From Platynereis dumerilii (taxonomy: Eukaryota; Annelida; Polychaeta; Phyllodocida; Nereididae): 64,000 bases of DNA. Positions 11,018-21,414 of the stretch are shown piece by piece (position 1 is the stretch's first letter; every line of letters begins with the position of its first letter). The DNA is taken from positions 7,142,560 to 7,206,559 of the forward strand of contig JAPTHN010000001.1 of the NCBI GenBank assembly GCA_026936325.1, read 5' to 3'. The notes under the pieces were generated by a model. The model was not told the DNA's origin and ran no database searches. It saw nothing but the letters and a program-made list of their open reading frames with translations. A program made the translations under genes and the position numbers.

Positions 11018-13754
11018 GTGTTTTTAGTGCCACTGTTTATTTTCAGTGCCACTACTTGTTTCATGAATAGTGAAATTCATGAATTTTTAATGGCATACAC
11101 TGTATATTTCTTATGAAGGCGATTTTTGCTATCCATTCAGTGGTTGGCGGGTTCATATTGTTTTATTGTTGCTGATACTTATTTCCATTTGAAATTCCTC
11201 TATTGTATTAAATCACTTAGGTGCCTAACCAGGCATGCATTGTCTGACCTTTCGGCAGACATCAGCATCCCAGCCCAGTTCATTTTGTGGGTGTTTTGTC
11301 TTTTTCTACATCACCAAAATTCTATATATTTAAATTTAGTCATCATTTACATGATGTGTTGTCAGATTGTTGCATCTCTATCATGGTTTTGATGTGATTC
11401 ACTGTTATTGACCGGGAGCCAATTAAGCACTGATGATACATCAATTTTGCAGTGACCTTTTTCTTTTCTATCGCACATTATGGTTAGTTTTTTCCCCATT
11501 CTTAACAGAACATCATTTGCTGGCCTACCATACACCCCATATTACTTTATAATTCTATATCATCTCATCTATTATCTGTAAAATTTTGATTGAGACTATT
11601 ATCCATACACTTGTTTTGTTAAATCAATGTTTAAATATCATATAGTGATTGCCTTTTTTCACAGCCTACTCTGCTTGCAAATAGATTTGAGAGTTCTTAC
11701 CCTGTTTTGATAAATTTATGCTGTGTTGTCAAACAATTTTGCGGGGGTGTCTCCTTGATCAACTTGAGTGCTAGCGGTCCAACTGGCCGTCCAGTTTTAG
11801 TGCGAGATTACATTGGGCACATAAATGATCAGGGAGGCTCTCTCTGCTCATGTCTATTGATCCATATCTGAGTACATGTTGCAGCTATTGTTGGATCATC
11901 AGTCACCATAATGGGCATCTTGTCACGAGATATATATATTGGGCATCCGAGAGACAATTGATTGGGCACCACGTTTAATTGGGCACCACGATCGAGCATG
12001 GGACCACGCTTCAACAGGACGTGCGACCACCCCGAGTCGGCCAAGTTCCTGTGATCATCTCATGGCAATATGAAGAGGGCACCATTTTGGGGCGACCGCT
12101 AGTGTAAACATTCCGTTTCACTCCATTTCTGTCGTAACCAGGCACGCAGATAATTGCAGAACTTTCCTTGAACTTTTGTGTCTGGCTTGGCATTGTGCAG
12201 TCTTCGTCGCACATGTCACCATTCACAACCGAGCTCACATTGTATGATGATATGGTGATGTCATCTCCTGCTTGGCTTCTTAACAGTCGGCTAATATGGA
12301 TTGCCTCTGTTTCTACAGCAAGCATCAACGAACAATCGTGCTTGAAGAGCATGGCCTCATTTTTAGTTGGTGACTAATATGGATTGTCCCAACTACCTTC
12401 CGGCCTGCATCTTCTTAATGACACTCTTTTCCTCTAGGTAACTACCTTATTCAGGTGGCTAACACGGATTGCCCCTGCTATCAGTTGCCGTCGACAGACA
12501 CTAATATGGATTGTGTCTAGTTCAGAAGAGTTTCCTCACCACGCATTTCCTAGCGTTCTCGCACAAAGTTGTGCTAGCACCTAACACATAATAAACATTG
12601 TGATCTCAGAAAGTGCATACACGAAAGACTCATGACGACGTCTTCTTCTCCATGACCCATCCGGGTCCACCCAATATCGGGAATGTCTGCATACACACAT
12701 AAAAGTGGTGACACACGAGTCACCACCTCTTCTGCCTGGCCCTAACCTGGGTCAGTCACTCAACGAAGCCGGTCTGGCAAGTCTTCACGGTATTGCAGAT
12801 ATATCAGTCCCTCGGGTCTTCAGCATGATCACCGAGAATACGGAAGTCTTCGGCAGCTTCCTGACGCCAGTCTTCGCCGCTCCAACACTACTCCATTGGC
12901 TGTAGTCATAACAACTACTGCCTTGGGCTCCATGTCGGCATAGGAAGTCGCCCTGCCACGTCGTTTGTCGTATCTGTGTCACACTGACTATGCTGCTACC
13001 TGGTCCTATGCTGCTCCCATCGTCTTGCCCAGCCGGGCCAGATTCGTCCGTTACGCCCCCGAAGTCCAGCGTTCTTCACGGTTACCACGTCCGGTGCGTT
13101 GGTATCGCTCACAGTGCCCCCAAACGACTCTCACCCAATTTTGTGTCTCCACTTGGCCCCATTGTGGTCTCAAGAACAAAAGCCCGACGGACGCTCACTC
13201 ATGTGCGTCCGCTTCGTTAATATATGCCCCATTACTGACTCACTGGTTTCAACAAATGTGCTCTATCGTCGTTTTATCAAGCCCACGAACATTTTTTCTT
13301 TTTTTTTGCAGAACTAATCTCGCGCTGAAACAATTAATTTAACTGATAAAGACTCTCATTTTTATTTAAAGACTCTTTTCTGGCTTCATGCCTCATTTTC
13401 ACGTTTACATTGATGTCTTTTGTCGTGTGTGTGTAACAAGTTTTACGAAGCTATAGTCCACTATTGATTCCTTGTGTTCTCCATATTGGACTATTGTTTT
13501 ATCATTTTGCTAATTATCGCTTTGATCACTGTTATTACTGATATTTGCGTTTTTCATTATGTTTGATTACGGTTTAAATTATTGCTTTTCATTGCTTATA
13601 TCTTACCATTATCTGGTTAAGCTTCGTGCATATGTAATGGCACGCTGGGGATGATACCCGTAACTCCCCTTGATAAAAACGGCTATCTGACTCGCTTGGT
13701 GCTTGAGTCTTTTCTGCTGAGGAGCCACGTAATTAGCGGCTCTAATTTAAAATA

Positions 13755-13782
13755 CGTTGGATGAATCATATAACATCCAACG
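13755..13782. other. Perfect 9-bp hairpin before an A-run
   Basis: CGTTGGATG at 13,755-13,763 and CATCCAACG at 13,774-13,782 form a perfect stem with a 10-base loop, followed a few bases later by a run of A. Such a hairpin near an A-rich tail could mark a repeat terminus, but no opposite end was found. Confidence 0.35.
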
Positions 13783-14554
13783 GTCCAAAAAAAAAAAATA
13801 GTAAATATCGATAGTTGGGTCATAAGAATAATTTGTCCCTTACTATCAATCGTTAAAACCTAAGATCCATTCTTCTAATTAAGCTCCCTCCTAGCATCTC
13901 ATTGACACCACCGAAGGACTGTCATTCAGCTCCTTACTTTCTTTATATCAATGACGCAAGCCATTATCTTGCTTCTTCTCGGAATTTTTCCCTTTTTCCA
14001 AATTTTATTTTATGGACGTATTTCACACGCCCGATTTTCATCTTAATTTTTTCCCCCCCTTCCGCCTGCCCGGTGGTAGTGGTTACATCACGCTGATGTC
14101 ACCACAACTTTCATTAAAGCGTTCACAAAGATCAGGTGCAATGAGACGCGTTTCTTTTAAGTATACTCCGATCCTTATGAAGGACATAACTGGTCGGAAG
14201 ATCAGAAGTTGTTTTAAACAAGCCTTAGCAAATAGTTTGATATAATTTACTATATTCTCCTCAAAATGGGAGAAAACCAATCTTATTAAAAAATCCTTGA
14301 TTGGCCGGGATGTCACCACTGAGGCTTATACCCTCAGTGCTGTCTTTCTGTCTTCAGATTATTCCTTCCTTGCCCATTCACCTGCCTCTTCTCCAATCTT
14401 ATTAAATGCCTCTAATAATAATGTTTAATTTAAAGTAGCAATATTGAATAATGTTATATACATATTAATTAATTAAGCGATGCCCGCTTTATTATTGTAT
14501 AATCGTTAATCAAATTAAAGTATCAATATATCATATTCACACCACTCCATGGTA

Positions 14555-14568
14555 GTTTCCATGGCAAC
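14555..14568. promoter_or_regulatory. RFX-type X-box match
   Basis: GTTTCCATGGCAAC matches the RFX X-box form GTNRCC-N(0-3)-RGYAAC as two half-sites around AT, with one substitution (T for R) in the left half-site. RFX factors bind such sites in promoters of ciliary genes. No gene start is recognised nearby, so this is a motif match only. Confidence 0.3.
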
Positions 14569-14880
14569 TGCTAGGATTAGCTGTACTTGCGCATGCACAA
14601 ACGAAACGGCTAAAGATAGAAAATAACCTAGGGTTGCTCAGGCAGAAGGGGAGAGGCCTTTGCCCGCGGAGGCTGGGTTCTCCTCGGCTCCCTGATGTTT
14701 AGGACGGGCATCAGGTAGGAGGCAGGTGAGGTGAGAGTTAAGGCAAGATTATGGCAGAACAGGTTTATTAAGATTAGCAGGATGTTCGTTTGTTGATTGA
14801 CATGAATGTAATTGTTCTGTATTAAAGAAGTATTGGACTCTAAATGGTCATGCCTCTGGTATTTCTTGAGTAGGTGTTTC

Positions 14881-15353
14881 ATGGCGACAAGTGTTGAGGT
14901 GTCTCCCGCAGGATCCCCGGTAATGAGTCCATCTACTCAATTAGCTACCTCTGACAAAGAAACCTGTGCTAACCTTACATAGGGGCAGCTAAAGATGGCA
15001 CTACAGGTCCTGTTATTGTTACCTATATCACTCAAAAAGCCTCCCCCGCAACAGATGCTGTATTTCCAGGAGGCTTGCAAAGTGGTGTCAGGGATGGATT
15101 AAGACAAGAGGTCATTTGGGCTTCTGGACTCTAATTTGTCTTTATTTGTCAATAAGGCCAGACTCTGTTGACTTTTATTTACTCATATTGAGCAATCCAA
15201 CAGAATTTCTTTCCTTGGAAAAAAAATATTTATTTTACCCGCCATTAAAAAAAAGAAGAAATTAGAGCTTTTCAGTTTCAGTCCTATCGACGGACTTATC
15301 GGCCTTAGAAAAAAATGCCTCAAGATTATTCGAGAAGCCAAGGATCAACTATA
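14881..15353 (+). pseudogene. Decayed open frame of unknown origin, interrupted by mariner-like insertion
   Basis: From an ATG at 14,881 one frame stays mostly open for about 475 bases, broken by only a few stops. It begins MATSVEVSPAG and later includes a Lys-rich stretch followed by LIGLRKKCLKIIREAKDQLY. It ends exactly where the mariner-like element is inserted. Composition and length suggest a former coding sequence, possibly a first ORF of some repeat or a host pseudogene. I recognise no domain. Confidence 0.35.
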
Positions 15354-16363
15354 CGAGGGGCGTTCAGAAAGTTCGAGGCTTTTTTTTTATATGGACACTT
15401 ATTTCAATCTAGAACTACGAATTTTTCACAGAATAAAATTCAGCATTTTTGAAATGATTTCCAAAATTTTGGACAATTTGGACATTTTAAAGTCATTCAT
15501 TGCTTACCATGGAAACTGAAGGTTCAGCTTCTCGGGGCAGATGATACTGAAACCACTAAAGCCAATGAATTTTGGCTGTGAGAGACCTCTCTCTATCACT
15601 TGTATTAGTGAGATTGACAATATTTGACACAAGAAATATAATATTAGCCTTAAAAAATACTTCCAAGTATAATATTAGCCTTAAAAAATACTTCCAAGCT
15701 CACCTGACCCATTGAAGTAAATGTTCCTTGAAGTCCTCCAAACAAAGTTCTGTGATAGAATTTCGGTCATCCAAAGCCTTTTCTCCTCCAGTGCCTGAAA
15801 CTATAGCCCCCATTAAGTAAAGTAAGGGAAAAGCAGGACGTATTTAAAGTAACATGTCACAGGAATAGCTAGGATTGATAATGCTGTCCATTTTGGTATG
15901 TTGTTCATACCAGTGAATCCATGCTTTCACAAGTCATTATGTGGTCAGGGAAACACACCTTTGCCTCCTGAATTTTCCTCGCCGAATCTGGCATGCAGAA
16001 GTGCTTTCCTACATGCGTTCAGTGTAAGAATACACACATTTGGTGTGCTTTAAAGCATATTTAGAAGCTAATACCATATTTCTTGGGTCAAATATTGTTA
16101 ATCTCACTAACACAAGTGACAGAGAGGAAGTCTCTCACAGTAACAATTTCTTAGCATTCTTGGTTTCAGTGTTACCTGCCCCAAGAAGCTGGACTTTCAG
16201 TTTCCATGACAACCACACAATGACTTAGAAATGTCAAAATTTTCCAAAATTTTGGAAATCCATCCCAAATATACTGAATTTTATCCTGTGAAAAATTCAT
16301 AGTTCTAGATCTAAAATAAATAACCATATGAAAAAAAGCCTAGAACTTTCTGAACGCCCCTGG
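15354..16363. mobile_element. Non-autonomous mariner-like element with roughly 300-bp inverted repeats
   Basis: Both ends read GGGGCGTTCAGAAAGTTC after two or three end bases, in inverted orientation, and are flanked by TA (15,352-15,353 and 16,364-16,365). That is the mariner target-site duplication. The inverted similarity extends about 300 bp inward on each side (to about 15,650 and back to about 16,063) with scattered mismatches. The middle, read on the minus strand, has a short stretch ending ITELCLEDFKEHLLQWVR. This resembles the C-terminal tail of mariner transposases, so the element probably derives from an autonomous one. A 31-bp tandem duplication lies at about 15,638-15,698. Confidence 0.88.
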
Positions 16364-16365
16364 TA

Positions 16366-16690
16366 TATCAGCAGGGCCTTTTTGCAATTGCATGAAAGAT
16401 GTGAAACAGCATTCAAAAAGTTATAACACTATGCAAGTCTACAATGTAGTCCTATGTATTGTGTCATTGTGTAGCTATTTATCATATATAAATGTAAGTG
16501 GGGGGGGGGGGGGGGTTGCAAGAGGTCAAAGGTTTTTGTACTGTTTATATATATTGCACCCATTCCAGCTAACTGCTACTAATACGCTTCACATTGAAAT
16601 TTAATTATATATTCAAAAGTTCTTAACTCCATAGCAATTATGTTGAATGTATAAGCTCGCCTGGAAAGCATAAAATAAAGCAATGAAAAC
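16366..16690. other. AT-rich spacer with G-run
   Basis: There is no gene. A run of about 16 G lies at 16,500-16,516, a potential polymerase-slippage or G-quadruplex site. Otherwise the DNA is plain and AT-rich. Confidence 0.6.
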
Positions 16691-16694
16691 ATAA

Positions 16695-16935
16695 GTGGAT
16701 GTAGGTGCTGGGCTTCGGTTCTGCCTTTTCATCAGATTGCAGGTATCCTTGTCAACTGAAGTCGTCTTGAACCAGGTACCCTCTCATTTGCTGGATAGAC
16801 AGTGGCAATGAGGACTAAGACTTAGTGGCTTGCCAAAAGTTTTACAGAAGGTGCAGCAGAGAAGACTCGAACCTGCATGGTTCCTCTCGATTGAGATTCA
16901 AGTGCTCTAACAGCTACACCAACTACTCTCACGAA
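16695..16935 (-). mobile_element. tRNA-derived SINE
   Basis: Read on the minus strand, the head carries an A-box-like block (TGGTGTAGCTGTTAGAGCAC, about 16,903-16,922) and a B box GGTTCGAGTC (16,864-16,873). This is the internal pol III promoter of a tRNA-derived SINE. The spacing is 30-40 bases as in tRNAs. The body runs left to about 16,695; the exact 3' end is uncertain. It is not a functional tRNA, since the arms do not pair as a cloverleaf. Confidence 0.65.
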
Positions 16936-17282
16936 GAGAGCAGAAAACAAGAAAGAAGATAGCAAGGAGAAAGAGGAAAGTGGAGAGGAGTTAAATAATT
17001 TGGTTATCTCTAAAAGTTTTTTGCATGATTGAAATCTTGGATAATCAAATAATAAAGCTGTTACAATGAAAAGAGATCCAGTGTCTATTGAATTAAAAGC
17101 TCCTTTGCGAAAAAGCTAATTTTAGTAAATTTGGTAGAACCAAATTACATTTTTCATAGATGTGAAATTTTAGCACGCTCTCAACATTCCTTTATTGGTT
17201 TTTAGGCGTTTTGTGTACATTTTTTTTCATGGAAACTCGTCACAGGTGTCATTTTAAAATGTGTCATCATAGTTATGGTAAG

Positions 17283-17445
17283 AAGTGACAGATCCAGACA
17301 TGATAGCCTGGGGGGGCCCGGACATATTCCGGCATACGCGGGCCCACGTTATCATCGCAATTTTTCTTCAAAATGCTACTATTAATCTTGGTGGTTCGAG
17401 GGGGGCGGACCCCCTAGGGCCTAGGCCCCCCTGTATCCGCTACTG
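17283..17445. mobile_element. hAT-type MITE inside a SINE remnant
   Basis: A 163-bp unit whose right end, read inward, is CAGTAGCGGATACAG and whose left end is AAGTGACAGATCCAG (10 of 15 matching). Both are followed inward by G-runs. GGTAAG is present on both sides as part of a probable 8-bp target duplication. It lies inside the 3' part of a minus-strand SINE, whose sequence resumes directly to the right. Confidence 0.6.
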
Positions 17446-17557
17446 GGTAAGTGCAGCCATCAAAGCAGATGGAGGAGAGAGCAGGAGTCCTTGACATGTT
17501 GCACATTTGTGAGGGATTGTGCTATTGCCCAGCACAGACATTGATACAAGAGGCTGC
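17446..17557 (-). mobile_element. SINE 3' remnant, same family as 21,813-22,144
   Basis: On the minus strand this reads through the same words as the SINE at 21.8 kb in the same order: CTTGTATCA, GTCTGTGCTGGGCAA, GACTCCTGCTCTCT and GGCTGCACTTACC. The tRNA-related head is missing. A hAT MITE interrupts its 3' end. Confidence 0.8.
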
Positions 17558-18589
17558 AAAAATATCTCATCCGAACGACATCAAGTTGTGAATTTACTCA
17601 TGAATATCCACAAAAAATTATTTGGGTTCTCAACACCGGGTTTGAAAAATCTCCAAACTTGCTTTTTTGCAAAACAAACTATAACGGACCTCTTAAAGAA
17701 AAGTCTTTAATTTTTTTTTGTAAAAACCTGGATACTGCATGTGCATGAGCATACATAGTTGTTCGGATAGCCCATCGGCTTCAGGCTGTGATGCATGTAT
17801 GCTCTTGCTTATCCTGACCCAGTTGTCACTATGACATTGTTGAAACTTCGAATCTCTGTGGAGGTGCATTCACATCGGCCAGATCGAAGGGGGGGGGGAA
17901 TACAACCTGCTATAAAATTACATCACAGCTGTCAGCTATTTTACTTTGGTTCCAAGTAAATATGCCAGGCACAGCGACATCTTTTAATAATGTAAAAGAA
18001 CCATTCTAGATTATCATATATTTCATCAGAATACAGTTTCAATGTATGTTACACATGGGAGATGGCATGTGTTGTCTTGTATCATATTCTCAAATAGCTC
18101 GCAGCCAATCCCAGAAGAATGGAAAACAATGTTAGCGATTCAAGACTTTTTAAAAGATATATAATAATTGCAGATAGGATAGATTGGTAAGACAAATTTA
18201 TGCGCACATGTGCATTTCAACTCAGGGAATGTCACATGATGCTACATTTATTTTCCACATAATGCTTTTTAATGGCAATATTTACCATTTAGACAAATAA
18301 ATTGTATTATATGGATGACATGCTAATTTTGTCTCCATATTTCAAATGTTAAACATCTAATTTCAATTTGGTTGCAACTAAATGCCTTCATATTGTATTG
18401 ATGCTGCAGATCTGAAGCTTGTACCAATATTACACAGGCACAAATTGACACAAATCAGTCTATGACTGGGTATTCCAAAATTGTTAAAAATTGTCTACGG
18501 TGTTGAATGGATTTAGGTATTATAAATCAGTCGATGCAAATTTCACATGATCTTGGATATTTCTGCCATCAGTCGCTAAAAAGTGGTTT
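17558..18589. other. No gene seen
   Basis: AT-rich unique-looking sequence with a short G-run near 17,890. No inverted repeats or domains were found. Confidence 0.5.
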
Positions 18590-19725
18590 TGTTGGCATTA
18601 ATTTGGATTGTACCACCAGCAATAATTGGTCAATAACATTTTTTTTTGGAGGTCATTATGGGGTATTAATCAGTTATGGCCTCAGGGCAGAAATCATTAT
18701 CTTAATGCAGAGCCGCTGGGAGGGAGCATTAAATGATTTTTTTTCGCGTTCTCACGCCCTTGTTATTAAATATAGAGCAAAACCGATTACTAAACAGTAT
18801 TCTCCTCTTTGTGGAGATAATTTTAGGCTTTTAAATATTTCAATCCGGACCATTTTTGGCAGTTTTAGCCCAAAAACAGACAGAAAATTTGATTTGTGAT
18901 ATCCAATACATCGCCATAACGTCACCTCCAATGACGTCACTAGTATTATTTATTATTTTAATAAAAAACACTGGTCAGGTGACGTTTTCGCGGGCGTTAA
19001 CGGCCATTATTATCATTTTAGAGGGCATTGTCTGGCCATTAACGCCCAGTTCTCGGGCGTTAATGGCCATTAACGCCCTCGAAAATGCCCCTGGTGTATT
19101 GTACATACCGTATCTCAAACTCAAACTCAAACTCAAAACTTTTATTTATAGTCGGTGTTATGTACAGAAAACACTAGCGCCAAAGCTAATTTTACCGACT
19201 AAGGCTAATTTTACCGACTAAGGCTTATTTTATTGTGACGTCATCTCAAGTGACGTCATGGCGATGTTGTTGACTTCAGAATCCTGTCAGATACAGGCTA
19301 TATCAGTGAAAAATCGTCCGATTTTGGAAATTTAAAAAAACAAAATGATCAGGAGAAAAATTCCTGAAGATCTAGATATACAGCGCTTCTCTACATTTAA
19401 TAATAATGGCGCGAAAGCTCAAAATGAGCCGATCGAATAACAAAGGTAAGGTCAAATTTGAGATGTTGGAAAATGATAATAATGATAATAACATTTTGTT
19501 GTCGGGCATTATGGGGTATTAATCAGTTATGGCCCTCGGTCAGAAATCATTTAATGCCCTCGCCTTGCGGCTCGGGCATTAAGTTAATGATTTCTACCCT
19601 CAGGCCATAACAGATTAATACCACATAATGCCCTCCAAAAAACATTATTGACCAATTAACATCTGCGAACTGGGCTTTAATGGCCAGACAATGCCCTCTA
19701 AAATTATAATAATGAACAATAATAT
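18590..19725. mobile_element. 1.1-kb fold-back (large imperfect palindrome) element
   Basis: The left arm (18,590-19,085) and right arm (19,100-19,725) match in inverted order along their length. Paired blocks include GGTCAATAACATT at 18,630 with its inverse at 19,650, and GGTATTAATCAGTTATGGCC at 18,662 with its inverse near 19,610. CATCGCC-ACGTCAC at 18,909 pairs with 19,236-19,264, and TTTAGAGGGCATTGTCTGGCC at 19,018 with 19,680. The right arm holds its own sub-palindrome centred near 19,565 (GGGCATTA words). No ORF is present. The ends are not sharply defined and no target duplication was found. Confidence 0.7.
19112..19222. repeat. CTCAAA short repeat and a two-copy 19-20-bp repeat
   Basis: CTCAAA occurs four times in a row at about 19,113-19,137. 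GCTAATTTTACCGACTAAG is then duplicated at about 19,184-19,222. Both lie in the loop and right arm of the fold-back element. Confidence 0.75.
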
Positions 19726-20814
19726 ATGACTGTCTTCCTCTGGTTTTGTATTGGTTTGTTGAAAATCGTAATATACAAAGAACATTCATCTCATAAACCA
19801 CGCATTATAGAAAGCCATTGTGGGTGCATATTTGATAACAGTCACAATAGATTCAAGCTATATAGTTGCTGTCTGCACAAATGAAATATCCCACACATCT
19901 GTCATTCTCCTCCACTTTATGAACAAGGCCTGTGACAGTTATTTCATATGAGATATGTTTGATGCCCATGGTTATTCAGTTACCAAGGTAGTATTTGCTA
20001 AATGAAATTGTGCAAAGCCTCCTGATATGGGGAAACAAATACTGTAGGTGCAAAGAAAGAGAGTAAAAAAGGACAGGGTCTATACATGAAACCTGGACTG
20101 GACACCCTTTGTACTTTAGAAGTGGATTTGAACTAGGCCGAACAGCTGTAAGTAAATTATACATACAAATGTTCAGGCATTAGTGCTTGAAATACGAACA
20201 TTTAGATTCTTGTATATATATTGGTCAATATCAGTGTATACCAGTTTAGAAATGGCCTGGGGGGTGCATAACATCAGGCAAATATGTAGCCAATGTTCCC
20301 CCCCCCCCAAATATGCCACAGATTCGACTGGTTTCCTCTACATGATTTCTGGAATGATTATTTCAAATAAGTAGTCAAAATGCGTTAATTGTTAGTGCCT
20401 TTTCTGTAGCCTGGGAAATGAATTTCTTGTTTTTTTATTTGGAAAACATGGTTTCTGATTGATCTAATTAGACAGTAGGCAGTTTTCTGAAAAACACAAA
20501 GTAGAAACAGTTTAATTGTATCGTCTTTCTTTCCATTTGATTGAAATAATAACCGAAGAAATTGGAGACCGAATCCATTTATTTGGCTTACTTTAAATTG
20601 AGGATATTTCACACTGAAGACCAGCAATCTAATTTGGCTCGAGTTTCTATGCTGTGAGTTGAGAAAATTGAGGGAGTTCTCATCATTCGCTCTAAAAAAA
20701 AAACTGGTTTTATGAAATACCAAACTTGTGGTTTTTCCGAACAGGTCTGATTTTCCCAAATATCAAATCATGTGTAATCTCTGTGTTAAGTTGAAAAAAA
20801 TGGGGCTGTTGCCC
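19726..20814. other. No gene; includes a third diverged piece of the A/B duplicated sequence
   Basis: At about 19,875-19,990 the words AAATGAAATATCCCACACAT and ACTTTATGAACAAGGCC match copy A near 24,057 and copy B near 38,620. This is a short, more diverged third copy. The remainder is AT-rich with a C-run near 20,300 and no recognisable gene. Confidence 0.55.
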
Positions 20815-21118
20815 TTAGAGCTCTTTTGCAGATTAGCGGTCCTTTGGAAATCATTTTTCAATTCCATGCTTGATTTACCACATTGACAGTTATCTGTTTG
20901 TCTTTTAATCTGCTTATCAAGTCGTAATAATAGCCTTGAAATGTTGATAGTTTACACCAATACTTAATGGGTATATAGCAAATGCTGACTGAGCTTATAT
21001 ACACCACTGACACAAACAAATCACTAAAACACTCTTTTAAAAGTCAGTGACATTAATTTATGGCCAAATGAATGTTCATTTTTAAACTGCTATGGTCCGC
21101 TAGTCTGCAAAGAGCTGT
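20815..21118. mobile_element. 305-bp inverted-repeat MITE, copy 1
   Basis: The left end reads AGAGCTCTTTTGCAGATTAG and the right end is its inverse, GCTAGTCTGCAAAGAGCT. Both are followed inward by a GCGGTCC-type word. A second full copy of the same size lies at 30,070-30,370. The superfamily is not assigned because the target duplication is unclear. Confidence 0.7.
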
Positions 21119-21414
21119 GAAAGGTGGAGTTGTTCTAAAAGGGACCTCACATCTAAGCTATTGAGGTACTGGGAAGAAGCAGTAGACCATGGACAACAGT
21201 GCTAAACAGATTGGTACGGATTATGCTGTCTCCAAATTAGCCAATTCTAACAGGTTCGTATGATGTCAAATACGTATTGCTCAGTGATGTCCAGAAAAAA
21301 AATTGTTATTTTGAAGGTTGGAAAACGTCAATCATTGTATTTCTGCATTGCAGACGTAGGCCTAAAATTAAATCAAACTGAAAGACACCTCTGTCAGCCA
21401 ATCGCATGCTAGTA

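Larger units (their letters stand above)
10421..14554. other. GC-richer unassigned block, no confident gene
   Basis: Between about 11.75 and 13.3 kb the base composition rises clearly above the surrounding AT-rich DNA, and short frames up to 125 codons occur on both strands. None shows a domain I recognise. The motif CTAATATGGATTG recurs at 12,291, 12,374, 12,459 (variant) and 12,501. Related GAGCCAC-TAAT words occur near 10,755 and 13,720. A pyrimidine tract followed by CAG near 13,290-13,312 resembles a splice acceptor. This could be a decayed transposon or contain short exons; I cannot decide. Confidence 0.4.

Noticed and set aside
10140-13800. LTR retrotransposon or tyrosine-recombinase retroelement in the GC-richer block
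   Set aside because: I could find neither matching long terminal repeats nor any RT, integrase or recombinase motif; only weak related words near 10.75 and 13.72 kb.
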